This document shows positions 24,257 to 34,396 of a stretch of 64,000 nucleotides of DNA, in pieces; position 1 is the first letter of the stretch, and each line of letters begins with the position of its first letter. Source of the stretch: an uncultured Collinsella sp. GTDB taxonomy: Bacteria > Actinomycetota > Coriobacteriia > Coriobacteriales > Coriobacteriaceae. A program made the position numbers and the translations under genes. Below the pieces are notes generated by a model that saw nothing but the letters and a program-made list of their open reading frames with translations, was not told where the DNA came from and ran no database searches. The DNA lies in the NCBI GenBank assembly GCA_959599915.1, contig CAUGJE010000009.1, forward strand, positions 1 to 64,000, given 5' to 3'.

Positions 24257-25819
24257 TTATTTGCCGTCGTCGTCCTGGGCTTCATCGCGCGCATAGAGCT
24301 CCAGCATGCGACGGCGGTACTCATGCACGGCGAGCTTGGCGCGCTCTAGGCGGCGACGCTCACGCGGGGTGAGCTCGGACGGATCTATCTCGTCGCCATA
24401 GGTCTTATCGGCAAGCAGATGCGCCGCATCCACAATGCGCGCATCGATGCGTTCGCTCGCCGCCCGATCAGAAAGGCGCTCGGCAATCGTATCGAGTGTA
24501 GGCAAGCCTTCGAATACGCGACCATGTCCATGCGACGTCAATAGCTCGTGCTCGCGGGCGAGAAGACTTGCCAGGTCGTGATGGGCGCGCAGGATATTGA
24601 GCGCATCAGAAGGATGCTCGGCAACCTCCGCCACGGCGGCGACCGGCGCGGCATCGACCACGCGGTAGAAGAGCTGCGCGAGCAGTGGCATCAGGAACAC
24701 CGTGATGGCGCCGGCCGCCACCATGACCGAAGCGACGTCCTGCGATAATGCGCCAGCATTGACGGCAACGCTCGTCACGGCGACGATAATCGGCAGCGCC
24801 GTGGTGCAGTAGAGCGCTACGGTAATGCGGCCGTGGGCAGAAACATCGCGCGTCTTGGGGCAGATGCCCATGGAGACGACAATGGGCACGGCACGGATAA
24901 CCAGCAACGCCATGATAAAGCCCACGAGCAGGCCAGGGCGCGATGCTACAGCCGTCAGGTCGATCTTGGCACCCGACACGGTAAAGAACACCGGGATTAA
25001 AAAGCCATAGGCAAGGCCATCGAGTTTAAGCTCGAGCGTATGGTTGCCCTCGGGGATGATATAGCGCAGGACAAAGCCCGCGGCAAAAGCGCCCAACACG
25101 ATATCGAGGCTAAAAATGGCCGAGAACGCCACGAGCGTGACCAGGATGAGCACTGTGAGGCGCACGAACGTCTGGGAGGTCGTATCGGCGCGCTCCTGAA
25201 TAAAGGCAAAGAAGCGGCTGCCGATACGCTTGGAGCGGCTGGGGACCACGGCAAGCAGCACACACACCACGGCGAACAGACCCAAGATCAACAATGTCTC
25301 GACACCCGTACGGGCAGACAGCAGCACCGACATGGCGAGCACAGGCCCGAGCTCGCCCCACGTACCATAGGCAAGAATCGAATCGCCGACGCGCGTCCCG
25401 GCAAGCGACCGCTCGCGCAAGATGGGCATGAGCGCCCCAAGCGCCGTCGAGGTCAACGCCAGCGTCACGGCGATGCCATCAAAATGACTGACCGAAAACC
25501 ACGGGGTAAAGCGCACGGCTAGCCAGGCGATACCAAACGTGACGACCCACGTCGCCAAGCCGTAGCGTCCCTCCACACCCGTAATGTTCTTAGGGTCAAT
25601 CTCAAAGCCGGCAAGCAGGAACAAAAAGGCCAGGCCCAGCTCGGACACCAGCGAGACCTCGGCATCCACATGGATAAGGCCGAGCATATGCGGGCCCAGC
25701 ACCGCACCGAACACGAGCAAAAAGACCGTTTCGGGAACGGGTTTTCCGGGAATCGCCGAGGCGATGAAGGGGCTTGCAAAGGCCACGAGTGCGATGATGG
25801 CGAGCGAAACGAATGCCAT
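24257..25819 (-). CDS. Cation:proton antiporter (CPA2 / KefB-like)
   Basis: A 520-aa membrane protein with about twelve helices followed by a charged cytoplasmic tail of ~130 residues. Features of the Na+/H+ exchanger (CPA2) family include GLAFLFLLAGFEIDP, the ALTSTALGALMPILRE unwound-helix region and VLGAFAAGFVLRYI. The tail has no clear TrkA-N domain, unlike full KefB/KefC. It probably exchanges Na+ or K+ for H+ for pH and ion balance. AAAGG precedes the ATG; it diverges from purL. Confidence 0.8.
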   Translation of the reverse strand: MAFVSLAIIALVAFASPFIASAIPGKPVPETVFLLVFGAVLGPHMLGLIHVDAEVSLVSELGLAFLFLLAGFEIDPKNITGVEGRYGLATWVVTFGIAWLAVRFTPWFSVSHFDGIAVTLALTSTALGALMPILRERSLAGTRVGDSILAYGTWGELGPVLAMSVLLSARTGVETLLILGLFAVVCVLLAVVPSRSKRIGSRFFAFIQERADTTSQTFVRLTVLILVTLVAFSAIFSLDIVLGAFAAGFVLRYIIPEGNHTLELKLDGLAYGFLIPVFFTVSGAKIDLTAVASRPGLLVGFIMALLVIRAVPIVVSMGICPKTRDVSAHGRITVALYCTTALPIIVAVTSVAVNAGALSQDVASVMVAAGAITVFLMPLLAQLFYRVVDAAPVAAVAEVAEHPSDALNILRAHHDLASLLAREHELLTSHGHGRVFEGLPTLDTIAERLSDRAASERIDARIVDAAHLLADKTYGDEIDPSELTPRERRRLERAKLAVHEYRRRMLELYARDEAQDDDGK

Positions 25820-26003
25820 GTGATGCCTTTCTCTTGTTTGCGCTTCACTGTAGCACCCTCGCCGTCCTCAACGCGCCGCGAGCTGTCGTATCATAGTGAG
25901 GTTTACAAACATGTGGCTCAAGGCGACCGCGAGGCTTGCCCCGTAAACCGACCGCTGCCGCATACCGTACCGTACGCCCAACCGATCAGGAAGGCAGGAA
26001 CCA

Positions 26004-29000
26004 ATGGTCTCTCGTATCTACGTGGAGAAGAAACCCGGGTTCGACGTCGAGGCTCAGCAGCTCAAGGGCGAGCTGACCGAAATTCTCGGCATCAAGGGCA
26101 TCGAGGCCCTGAGGATCATCAACCGCTACGACGTCGAGGGCATCGACGAGGAGCTTTTCCGCTCCTGCGTGCCGACCGTCTTTAGCGAGCCCCAGGTCGA
26201 TGTGACCTACGACGAGCTCCCCGCAAGCGATGGCGCCGTCTTTGCCGTCGAATTCCTGCCTGGCCAGTTTGACCAGCGCGCCGACTCCGCCAGCGAGTGC
26301 GTGCAGCTCATCAGCCAGGGCGAGCGCCCCGCCGTGCGCTCCGCCAAGGTCTATATGATCTCGGGCGCTCTGGACGAGGCCTCCATCGATGCCATCAAGC
26401 ACTACGTGGTGAACCCCGTCGAGGCGCGCATCGCCTCGCTCGACCTGCCCGAGACGCTATACATGGAGACCCCCGAGCCCCAGCCCGTCGAGGTGCTCGA
26501 CGGCTTCCGTGAGCTCGACGAGGCCGGCCTTGCCACCTTTATCGCCGATCGCGGCCTTGCCATGGACGAGGCGGACATCGCCTTCTGCCAGCAGTACTTC
26601 CGCGATGAGGACCGCGACCCCACCATCACCGAGATCCGCGTGATCGACACCTACTGGTCTGACCACTGCCGCCACACCACCTTCGGCACCGTCCTGGACG
26701 ACGTGACGATCGACGACGCCGTGGTGCAGCAAGCCTTCGACCGCTACATGGAGATGCGCCACGAGCTCGGTCGCGACGCCAAGCCCGTCTGTCTCATGGA
26801 CATGGGCACCATCGGCGCCAAGTACCTTAAGAAGACCGGCGTCATGACCGATGTCGACGAGTCCGAGGAGATCAACGCCTGCACCGTCAAGGTAAAGGTC
26901 GATGTCGACGGCGAGGACCAGGACTGGCTGTTCCTGTTTAAGAACGAGACCCACAACCACCCGACCGAGATCGAGCCCTTCGGCGGTGCCGCCACCTGCG
27001 TGGGCGGTGCCATCCGCGACCCGCTGTCGGGCCGCAGCTACGTGTACCAGGCCATGCGTGTCACCGGCGCCGGCGACCCCACCGTCCCCGTGTCCGAGAC
27101 GCTCGAGGGCAAGCTGCCGCAGCGCAAGCTCGTGACCACTGCCGCCGCCGGCTACTCCAGCTACGGCAACCAGATCGGCCTTGCCACCGGTCAGGTCAAC
27201 GAGCTCTATCACCCCGGCTACGTGGCCAAGCGCATGGAGGTCGGCGCCGTCGTGGGCGCTACCCCGGCAAACCACGTGCGTCGCGAGTGCCCCGCCCCCA
27301 CCGACAAGATCATTCTGCTGGGCGGCCGCACCGGCCGTGACGGCATCGGTGGCGCCACCGGCTCCTCCAAGACCCAGAACACCGAGTCGATCGAGACCTC
27401 GGGTGCCGAGGTCCAGAAGGGCAACGCCCCGGTCGAGCGCAAGCTGCAGCGTCTGTTCCGCCGCGGCGACGCCTGCCGTCTGATCAAGCGCTGCAACGAC
27501 TTTGGCGCCGGCGGCGTCTCGGTCGCCGTGGGCGAGCTTGCCGACGGCCTGTATGTCGACCTTGATACCGTGACCAAGAAGTACGACGGCCTGGACGGCA
27601 CCGAGCTTGCCATCTCCGAGTCCCAGGAGCGCATGGCCTGCGCAGTTGCCGACGGTGACGTCGAGGAGTTCATGGGTTACGCCGCCGAGGAGAACCTCGA
27701 GGCGACCGTTATCGCCGAGGTTACCGCCGAGCCGCGCATGCGCATGGCCTGGAACGGCGTCGCCATCGTCGACCTGTCCCGTGAGTTCCTCAACTCCAAC
27801 GGTGCACCCAAGCACCAGGTCGCCCACGTCTGCGCCCGTAGCGTGTGGCAGCCCAGCTGGGCCGGTACCACGCTTGCCGAGCGCATGACCTCGCTTGTCA
27901 CCGACCTCAACGTCGCCTCCAACAAGGGCCTTTCCGAGCGCTTCGACTCCACCATCGGCGCCGCCACCGTGCTCATGCCCTTTGGCGGCAAGACGCAGCT
28001 CACCCCGAGCTCTGCCATGGTCGCCAAGTTCCCCGTGGACGGCGAGACCACCACGGCGAGCGCTATGGCATGGGGCTTCAACCCCTACCTGATGGAGGCC
28101 GACCAGTTTGCGGGCGCCTACCTGTCCGTGGTTGAGTCAATCGCCAAGCTCGTGGCCGCCGGCTTTGAGCACAAGCGCGCCTACCTCTCCTTCCAGGAAT
28201 ACTTTGAGCGCCTGCGCACCGAGGCCGAGCGCTGGGGCAAGCCCATGGCAGCCGTCCTGGGCGCCCTTATGGCCCAGGTCGACCTGGGCGCCGGCGCCAT
28301 CGGCGGCAAGGATTCCATGAGCGGCTCCTTTGAGGACGAGGCCGGCGAGCTCAACGTTCCGCCGACCCTCATCAGCTTCGCCGTGGCCGTGGGCAAGGCC
28401 GCCCGCGCCGTCTCGCCCGAGTTCAAGGGCCTGACGCACCGCGTCGTCCGCATCGCCCCCGCCACCTACGGCGAGGACTACCGCCCCGACGCTCAGCAGC
28501 TGCTCGCCGCGTTTGACGCCGTCGAGGCGCTCACTGCTACCGGCGACGCCCTGGCCGTCTCCACGCCCGGCTACGGCTGCGGCGCCGAGAGCCTCTTTAA
28601 GATGTGCGTCGGTAACCAGATCGGCATCGAGCTTGCCGAGGACGTGGACGTGGAGAGCCTCTTCACCCCGCTCTACGGCAGCTTTATCGTCGAGCTCGCA
28701 GAGGATGCCGAGCTGCCCGAGGTCGCCGACGGCGTTGTCGTCGAGCCCCTGGGCACCACCGTCGAGGGCTATGTCATCGACACCGGCTCCGAGGTCATCG
28801 AGCTCTCCGAGCTCCAAGAGGCCTGGGAGAGCGGCATCGAGGGCGTCTTTGCCTACCGCAGCACCGGCAAGCAGCCCGAGGTCGAGACCATCGACTTCCG
28901 CGCCAAGGACATCCACGTGTACGGCGGCGCCAAGATCGCCCGCCCGCGCGTGATCATCCCCGTGTTCCCCGGCAACAACTGCGAGTACGATAGCGCCCGT

Positions 29001-29750
29001 GCCTTCCGCGCAGCCGGCGCCGAGGCCGACACCTTCGTGATCAACAACCTCACGCCCGAGGCCGTCGCCGAGAGCACCCACGAGCTTGCCCGCCGCATCC
29101 GCGAGAGCCAGATCGTCATGATCCCCGGCGGCTTCTCGGGCGGCGACGAGCCCGACGGCTCCGCCAAGTTCATCACGGCGTTCTTCCGCGCTCCCGAGGT
29201 CACCGAGGCAGTCCGCGACCTGCTCAAGGCCCGCGACGGCCTGATGCTTGGCATCTGCAACGGCTTCCAGGCCCTGATCAAGCTCGGTCTGGTGCCCTAC
29301 GGCGACATCGTCGACGCCACGCCCGATGCGCCCACGCTGACCTTTAACACCATCGGTCGTCACCAGAGCCGTCTGGTGCGCACTCGCATCTCGTCCAATC
29401 TGTCCCCGTGGCTGTCGCAGTGCAACCTCGACGACCCCTACACCGTCGCCATCAGCCACGGCGAGGGCCGCTTTGTCGCCAACGACGAGGTGCTCGCCCA
29501 GCTGATCGCCAACGGCCAGGTCGCCACGCAGTACGTGGGCGAGGACGGCAAGCCCAGCATGGACCTTTCCGTCAACCCCAACGGCTCCGCACTTGCCATC
29601 GAGGGCATCACGAGCCCCGACGGCCGCGTCCTGGGCAAGATGGGCCATGCCGAGCGTCGCGGCGACAACCTGTACCGCAACGTGCCCGAGCATGTCCCCG
29701 GCGATAAGTTCATGCCGATCTTTGAGAGCGGCGTGGCCTACTTCGCTTAA
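26004..29750 (+). CDS. purL: Phosphoribosylformylglycinamidine synthase, single-chain PurL
   Basis: Fourth step of purine synthesis: FGAR + Gln + ATP to FGAM. The 1248-aa chain contains the small PurS-like N-terminus, the two AIR-synthase-like halves (HNHPTEIEPFGGAATCVGG, then GGKDSM and TPGYGCGAES) and a C-terminal class I glutaminase domain with PVFPGNNCEYD, GGFSGGDEP, nucleophile Cys1085 in LGICNGFQAL and SHGEGRF. So all three functions split in many bacteria (PurS, PurL, PurQ) are in one chain, close in length to the proteobacterial enzyme. AGGAA precedes the ATG; a strong terminator follows. Confidence 0.96.
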   Translation: MVSRIYVEKKPGFDVEAQQLKGELTEILGIKGIEALRIINRYDVEGIDEELFRSCVPTVFSEPQVDVTYDELPASDGAVFAVEFLPGQFDQRADSASECVQLISQGERPAVRSAKVYMISGALDEASIDAIKHYVVNPVEARIASLDLPETLYMETPEPQPVEVLDGFRELDEAGLATFIADRGLAMDEADIAFCQQYFRDEDRDPTITEIRVIDTYWSDHCRHTTFGTVLDDVTIDDAVVQQAFDRYMEMRHELGRDAKPVCLMDMGTIGAKYLKKTGVMTDVDESEEINACTVKVKVDVDGEDQDWLFLFKNETHNHPTEIEPFGGAATCVGGAIRDPLSGRSYVYQAMRVTGAGDPTVPVSETLEGKLPQRKLVTTAAAGYSSYGNQIGLATGQVNELYHPGYVAKRMEVGAVVGATPANHVRRECPAPTDKIILLGGRTGRDGIGGATGSSKTQNTESIETSGAEVQKGNAPVERKLQRLFRRGDACRLIKRCNDFGAGGVSVAVGELADGLYVDLDTVTKKYDGLDGTELAISESQERMACAVADGDVEEFMGYAAEENLEATVIAEVTAEPRMRMAWNGVAIVDLSREFLNSNGAPKHQVAHVCARSVWQPSWAGTTLAERMTSLVTDLNVASNKGLSERFDSTIGAATVLMPFGGKTQLTPSSAMVAKFPVDGETTTASAMAWGFNPYLMEADQFAGAYLSVVESIAKLVAAGFEHKRAYLSFQEYFERLRTEAERWGKPMAAVLGALMAQVDLGAGAIGGKDSMSGSFEDEAGELNVPPTLISFAVAVGKAARAVSPEFKGLTHRVVRIAPATYGEDYRPDAQQLLAAFDAVEALTATGDALAVSTPGYGCGAESLFKMCVGNQIGIELAEDVDVESLFTPLYGSFIVELAEDAELPEVADGVVVEPLGTTVEGYVIDTGSEVIELSELQEAWESGIEGVFAYRSTGKQPEVETIDFRAKDIHVYGGAKIARPRVIIPVFPGNNCEYDSARAFRAAGAEADTFVINNLTPEAVAESTHELARRIRESQIVMIPGGFSGGDEPDGSAKFITAFFRAPEVTEAVRDLLKARDGLMLGICNGFQALIKLGLVPYGDIVDATPDAPTLTFNTIGRHQSRLVRTRISSNLSPWLSQCNLDDPYTVAISHGEGRFVANDEVLAQLIANGQVATQYVGEDGKPSMDLSVNPNGSALAIEGITSPDGRVLGKMGHAERRGDNLYRNVPEHVPGDKFMPIFESGVAYFA

Positions 29751-29787
29751 ACCTTTCCCATCGGGTACAATCCCCTCGGGTAACAAC

Positions 29788-29824
29788 ACCCGCCACCGAC
29801 ACATCCGGTGGCGGGTTCTTTTTT
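29788..29824 (+). terminator. Terminator after purL
   Basis: ACCCGCCACCG / CGGTGGCGGGT, 11-bp perfect stem with 7-nt loop, followed by TCTTTTTT. It ends 25 nt before the next gene start. Confidence 0.9.
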
Positions 29825-29849
29825 GCTTCGCGCATGCAGGAAGGACATC

Positions 29850-30785
29850 ATGGAAAGCCGCAAGCCGTATCTCGCCACCCTGCCCGGACTCATCCTGGGC
29901 TGTCTTGTTTGCTGTGCACTCTGGGGATCGGCCTTTCCCTGCATCAAGATCGGCTACGCACTCTTTGGTATCCCGGCGCACGATAGCGCCTCGCAGCTGC
30001 TCTTTGCGGGCTTGCGCTTCACGCTTGCCGGCGCCCTGGTTATCGTTGGGATGAGTGCGGCCCAACGCCGCCCCCTCATTCCGCAGGCTCGCGACATCAA
30101 GCCCATCTTTGTCTTGTCGCTCTTCCAGACTATCGGGCAGTACTTCTTTTTCTATCTGGGCCTCTCGCGCGCCAGCGCCATGTCGAGCTCCATCATCGAG
30201 GCCAGCGCCAACTTCCTCGCAATCCTCTTTGCCGCCCTGGCATTTCACACCGAGAAGCTCAACACGGCCAAGGTGCTTGGCTGTGCGTTGGGCTTTGCCG
30301 GCGTCGCGCTCGTCAACCTCTCGGGCGCAGATGGCACCTTTGGCTTCAGGCTCGATGGCGAGGGCTTTATCCTAGCCTCCACTGTCTCGGGTGCTCTTTC
30401 GACCTGCCTGATCGGCATCTTCTCGCGCAAGCACGACGGCGTCTTGCTTGCCGGGTGGCAGTTCTTGGTCGGCGGCCTGGTCCTCACCGCCATCGGCTTT
30501 TTGATGGGTGGCGCGCTCTCCCCCACGGCGATTGTCCCCGCCATCGTGCTCATCATCTACATGGCGCTTATCTCCGCGGTCGCCTACTCGCTGTGGTCGC
30601 GCCTGCTTGCCGTCAACCCCGTCAGCCGCGTCTCGGTCTTTGGGTTTATGAACCCGGTCTTTGGCGTACTGCTGAGCGCACTGCTGCTTGGCGAGGGCGC
30701 CGGCACGAGCCCCGTTACCGTCATCGTTGCCCTGCTCTTGGTCTGCAGCGGCATCATCATCGTCAACAAACCCAAAAAAGCCTAG
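29850..30785 (+). CDS. EamA/DMT family transporter
   Basis: A 311-aa integral membrane protein with about ten helices in two EamA repeats (drug/metabolite transporter superfamily), often exporters of amino acids or metabolites. Typical pieces are CCALWGSAFPCIKIGYALFG in helix 1, FFYLGLSRASAMSSSIIEA, and AYSLWSRLLAVNPVSRVSVFGFMNPVFGV in the second half. The start at 29850 has GGAAGGA at the right spacing; a GTG 42 nt upstream would lie inside the purL terminator. Substrate unknown. Confidence 0.85.
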   Translation: MESRKPYLATLPGLILGCLVCCALWGSAFPCIKIGYALFGIPAHDSASQLLFAGLRFTLAGALVIVGMSAAQRRPLIPQARDIKPIFVLSLFQTIGQYFFFYLGLSRASAMSSSIIEASANFLAILFAALAFHTEKLNTAKVLGCALGFAGVALVNLSGADGTFGFRLDGEGFILASTVSGALSTCLIGIFSRKHDGVLLAGWQFLVGGLVLTAIGFLMGGALSPTAIVPAIVLIIYMALISAVAYSLWSRLLAVNPVSRVSVFGFMNPVFGVLLSALLLGEGAGTSPVTVIVALLLVCSGIIIVNKPKKA

Positions 30786-30860
30786 CGAACTGCCCTTATT
30801 TAGCAGAGAGATTCACATACTTTAGTTTAATGGAGTACATCGGTGAGCTGAAGGCCACCA

Positions 30861-30885
30861 CGCACGCAAGCGTGCGCCCCTTTTT
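30861..30885 (+). terminator. Terminator after the EamA gene
   Basis: CGCACGC AA GCGTGCG hairpin followed by CCCCTTTTTC on the plus strand. It abuts the stop codon of the convergent diguanylate cyclase gene at 30886. Confidence 0.7.
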
Positions 30886-32028
30886 CTAGCGTATCTGGAC
30901 GCCGGCTTTCTTTTTCTCGGCCTTGACGCGGTAGAGCTCCGCATCGGCAGCACGAAGCAAGTCTTGCCAGGTATCGACGCCATCACCAACCCGTGCGTAG
31001 CCGATGGACATCCGCAACAGATACGGAACCTCAGCGCGCGCGAGCTCATCGTTGATTGTCGCGCACAGATGCATGATATCCTGTTCCGCCACTGCCTTTT
31101 GGAGCACCACGAACTCATCACCACCATAACGTGCGATAAAGCCGCCAGACGCCGAGCAGACTTCTTTGAGCGCAGCGGATATGACCTGAAGAGCGTGGTC
31201 GCCCTCCACATGCCCATAGCGATCGTTAATCTGCTTAAAGCCGTCGGCGTCCATCATAAGCAGATATACATCTTCGGCCTGATCCACATTTGAGAAGAGC
31301 GACAGCATATAGGTCTCAAAACGGTTGCGATTGTTAAGTCCAGTCAACGGGTCGGTCGAGATGAGCTGCTCCTGGTAGATGATGTAGAGCAGCAACATGC
31401 TAATCATTATGCCGACACAAAGGCCGGGCACCGAGTATACGACCTGAAAGGTACCGCCCACCAGGGCCGGAATGGCGAAAAATGCCAAGGTTCGATAGAT
31501 GGCCTTCGTCTGCAGGCTCTCGACCCTGCGAGATTGCACAAATGCATGCAGGGACGTATGTATAACGTAACAGTAGCTGACGATGGGCTGGATCATATAG
31601 GCAAAACCGCGACGATACACGCCCTGCGAATCGATATAGAACAGGGCGTGCGTCCAGTAACTGGTAAACGCCAGCACGACCACCAGAGCCGTAGGCAACG
31701 CTACAAGCACCACCCTATAGCGCGAGGTCAAAAGGCGAGAACCCTGCACCGTCTCGGAATAGATAAACCAAATGAGACACGCGATAGCAAAGAGCGAAAA
31801 CGAAACCGCGTTGGAAATCCAGTTGGCAGCAATGCCCAACGTGCCGTCCACACCGTCCGAAAGCGTCCAGATCATATCGAATAATATGTACGCGGCAGAG
31901 GTGTAGCCAAGCATGCTAAACAATAGCTGCTGGGTACTCGAGAACAAGGAGCGACGACTTCGCACGGCAAGCCCGATAAGAACAATCATGCATAGCACGA
32001 ATATCTCAATCTTGAGTGCCTTAACCAC
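30886..32028 (-). CDS. Membrane diguanylate cyclase (GGDEF)
   Basis: A 380-aa protein with roughly seven N-terminal membrane helices (residues ~5-225) and a C-terminal GGDEF domain with TDPLTGLNNRNRFE, MMDADGFKQINDRYGH and an intact RYGGDEF (302-306), so it should make cyclic di-GMP. No EAL domain and no clear RxxD inhibitory site directly upstream. The start is set at GTG 32028, preceded by AAGGGATGG; the frame is open further upstream but reads as non-membrane Arg-rich sequence. The membrane part is probably a ligand sensor of unknown signal. Confidence 0.85.
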   Translation of the reverse strand: MVKALKIEIFVLCMIVLIGLAVRSRRSLFSSTQQLLFSMLGYTSAAYILFDMIWTLSDGVDGTLGIAANWISNAVSFSLFAIACLIWFIYSETVQGSRLLTSRYRVVLVALPTALVVVLAFTSYWTHALFYIDSQGVYRRGFAYMIQPIVSYCYVIHTSLHAFVQSRRVESLQTKAIYRTLAFFAIPALVGGTFQVVYSVPGLCVGIMISMLLLYIIYQEQLISTDPLTGLNNRNRFETYMLSLFSNVDQAEDVYLLMMDADGFKQINDRYGHVEGDHALQVISAALKEVCSASGGFIARYGGDEFVVLQKAVAEQDIMHLCATINDELARAEVPYLLRMSIGYARVGDGVDTWQDLLRAADAELYRVKAEKKKAGVQIR

Positions 32029-32130
32029 TAGACGCCATCCCTTCAATATCCAAGTGGTCAGAATCGCCCGATTCGTGCCTGGGCAATAAACACCCCTACT
32101 CCGCAGGGGTATAGGGAATAATAGCAGAGC

Positions 32131-32166
32131 GCCCGAACGCCACTGCAAGACAGCTCTCGTTCGGGC
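32131..32166 (-). terminator. Weak hairpin after kdgT
   Basis: GCCCGAACG / CGTTCGGGC, 9-bp perfect stem with an 18-nt loop, 50 nt past the kdgT stop. The following T tract is poor. A second small hairpin, ACCCCT/AGGGGT, lies near 32091-32110 in the leader of the diguanylate cyclase gene. Confidence 0.45.
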
Positions 32167-32217
32167 GCCCATACGGCGCGAATTGCACACGCCGGCTTGA
32201 TTGACTCGCGTCGACGA

Positions 32218-33240
32218 TTACTCGCCGTCGATGTCGGTCGCGACGGCCTCCTCAATAGCCTCGACGCCTTCGACCGACAGATCCTCTTCGCCGTGGCAGA
32301 ACTTCTTATCGACCCAGCCGGTCAGAATCGGGGCCATGATGGCCGTGATGATGACGGCGGTGGCGATCTGCGCATACGCGGTGGGCGCAAGCTCGGCATA
32401 GCGCGGCGCGACCTCAGCAAGAGCAACCGGCGTGGTCATAGCCGTGCCGGCAATGGTGGAGCAAGCCACAGCGGCCTTGCCATTGCCGCCGCACAGACGC
32501 TCGAACGCAAAGGTGATGGGACCGACGACAAACAGCGTGACAAGGCCCAGCAAGATGCCGGAAATACCGCCGGTGATAAAGCTCGACAGGCTCATGGACG
32601 CACCGAGCTGAAATCCGATGACGGCAATCGCGGGATTGGCACCGGGAACCAGCAGGTTCTTGATAAACGGGAACAGGTTGCCCAGAACCATGCCGATAAC
32701 GAGTGGCAAGATGGAGCCGATAATGGTGCCAATGGGAATGTTGGCGAGGCCGGAAACACCGAGGATGATCATCGTGACGGCGGGGCCAGCCGTAAAGAAC
32801 AGGATACCGACGGCGCCCTGCTCGGACTCATCGCCGAACTCGCCCATGATGCCCGTATAGAGCGCCATGTTGCAAAACGTGATGCCGCCGATGATAGACA
32901 CGGAGCTCAGACCCAGGAAGTTGTCGTTAAAGAAATATGCCACGCCCAGGCCGAGAGCCGCTGCGACGACCAGCTTGGGGATCAGCACGACGATACCGGT
33001 CTTGATGGCACCCGGCGTGGACTTAAAGCTGATGCCGGCGCCCACAAACAGCAGGATCGCGGCGACGATGGTATTGGAGCCACCGCGGCAGGCAGCCGTA
33101 AAGAAGCCGCCGATCTCAAAAACCTGCGGGCAGAAGGTGTTGAGCAAAAGACCGACGATCATCGGATAGATCATGATGTCGCCCGGGATGCGCGGGACCT
33201 TGAATTTCTTTTGCTCGTTGGCGGTCGCTTCCTGTGCCAT
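32218..33240 (-). CDS. kdgT: 2-keto-3-deoxygluconate permease
   Basis: A 340-aa membrane transporter of the KdgT family, which imports 2-keto-3-deoxygluconate, a pectin and uronate breakdown product, by proton symport. It reads KVPRIPGDIMIYPMIVGLL at the start, GGSNTIVAAILLFVGAGI, ITFCNMALYTGIMGEFGDE and NPAIAVIGFQLGASMS, all close to family consensus. GGGGG precedes the ATG at 33240. No KDG kinase or aldolase is next to it, so it relies on genes elsewhere. The C-terminal tail is unusually acidic. Confidence 0.88.
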   Translation of the reverse strand: MAQEATANEQKKFKVPRIPGDIMIYPMIVGLLLNTFCPQVFEIGGFFTAACRGGSNTIVAAILLFVGAGISFKSTPGAIKTGIVVLIPKLVVAAALGLGVAYFFNDNFLGLSSVSIIGGITFCNMALYTGIMGEFGDESEQGAVGILFFTAGPAVTMIILGVSGLANIPIGTIIGSILPLVIGMVLGNLFPFIKNLLVPGANPAIAVIGFQLGASMSLSSFITGGISGILLGLVTLFVVGPITFAFERLCGGNGKAAVACSTIAGTAMTTPVALAEVAPRYAELAPTAYAQIATAVIITAIMAPILTGWVDKKFCHGEEDLSVEGVEAIEEAVATDIDGE

Positions 33241-33390
33241 GAAACCCCCATTTCCGCTGACGGGGTACAAAAGCCCACGTCACGCTTTGCTACAGTAAAG
33301 TTTGACCATGGTACCAGAAGAAATAGACCAGCTCGGTGAAAAATCCGACGAGTTGGGATGGAACGAGATTCGGCGCCCGCGACGCCACCC

Positions 33391-33714
33391 CTATATAAGG
33401 CTCAAGACAATATAGAGTACGATGCCCGAGACGCAGCACCACAGCATCGATTTTGTCTTGACCGCCACGACCACGACGCCGGCGGCCGCAATCCAGGGAA
33501 CCAAGGCAGGCCAGAGTCCCGCGTCGAACGCGCCGGGGCTCACCAAGTCGTTGGCGACCAGCGCGGCAAAGGCGGCGGGCGGGATATAGCCCAGGGCCTC
33601 GGTAATGCGGGGCGACAGGGTCCGCCCGCGCAAGGCGAGCGCCGGCGCGATGCGAAAGAACGCGATAGCAGCCCACGACGACAGCCACAGAACCAAGAAC
33701 TCGTTAACGGGCAT
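33391..33714 (-). CDS. azlD: AzlD-type branched-chain amino acid exporter subunit
   Basis: A 107-aa small membrane protein with four hydrophobic segments, carrying EALGYIPPAAFAALVANDL, a family signature of AzlD. Together with AzlC it exports branched-chain amino acids or analogues. ATG at 33714 with GAGGTG ahead overlaps the azlC end by 11 nt, so the two are coupled. Its presence with the liv importer in the same window gives both uptake and efflux routes. Confidence 0.88.
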   Translation of the reverse strand: MPVNEFLVLWLSSWAAIAFFRIAPALALRGRTLSPRITEALGYIPPAAFAALVANDLVSPGAFDAGLWPALVPWIAAAGVVVVAVKTKSMLWCCVSGIVLYIVLSLI

Positions 33715-34396
33715 CGCGGGCACCTCTTCCGTCAAATACAGCATCGCACGCCAACGCAATGGCAATGCCGGCCACGACGCTTGCCGGCACGGCAATATTC
33801 GTGAGGCCCAAGAACTTGCATACGGCGACGGACACCGCGCCCGAAACCGCCGCGACAACGTTGCCGCGCGACAGCCGCTGCGAAAAGAGCAGGCAGATAA
33901 AGAGCGAGGTGCAGACAAAGGCTGCAATGGCGGTGGGAACATCGACAACGGCGCCTACGATGGCGCCCATCGTACACGAAACGCCCCATGTTGCGATGAG
34001 AATCACGTTGAGCACGAAGGACTCGCGCGGGCCCCAATCCTCCCCTTCAACCAACTTGGCAAGCGAGATGCCATATGCCTCCTCGGTAAGTGTCGCGGCA
34101 ACAGCCAGCGTCTGACGCTTCGAGGCACCCGTCAGATGCGGCGCGATCGATGCCGAGTAAAGCGCAAAGCGCGAGGAGATGGCAGCAACGCTCGCGACGA
34201 TCGATGCTGCAGGCACGCCCGCCAGCCACAGGTTGCAGATCATAAACTGGCCGCTGCCCGTCACAAACGTGCTGCTCAGGGCAAAGACCATCCAGGGTTC
34301 CATTCCCGTCTGCCCCATGATCATTCCGCACGGCGCGCCTATTGCAACATAGGTAAGCATCACCGGCCAGACGGTTCTAACGATTTTGAGCACCAT
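33704..34396 (-). CDS. azlC: AzlC-type branched-chain amino acid exporter subunit
   Basis: A 230-aa permease with the AzlC/YgaZ pattern: VAIGAPCGMIMGQTGMEPW, FVTGSGQFMICNLWLAGV and LYSASIAPHL, then TEEAYGIS. The larger subunit of the AzlCD exporter. The start at 34396 has AGGATGAGAAG upstream; an earlier frame start adds 23 polar residues with no family match. It is divergent from the HD-domain gene, with 126 nt between. Confidence 0.88.
   Translation of the reverse strand: MVLKIVRTVWPVMLTYVAIGAPCGMIMGQTGMEPWMVFALSSTFVTGSGQFMICNLWLAGVPAASIVASVAAISSRFALYSASIAPHLTGASKRQTLAVAATLTEEAYGISLAKLVEGEDWGPRESFVLNVILIATWGVSCTMGAIVGAVVDVPTAIAAFVCTSLFICLLFSQRLSRGNVVAAVSGAVSVAVCKFLGLTNIAVPASVVAGIAIALACDAVFDGRGARDAR

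Noticed and set aside
28137..30248. 703-aa open frame on the minus strand across purL
   Set aside because: It is antisense to the clearly conserved PurL protein; long antisense frames are expected in GC-rich genes with strong third-base bias, and no ribosome binding site or domain is seen.
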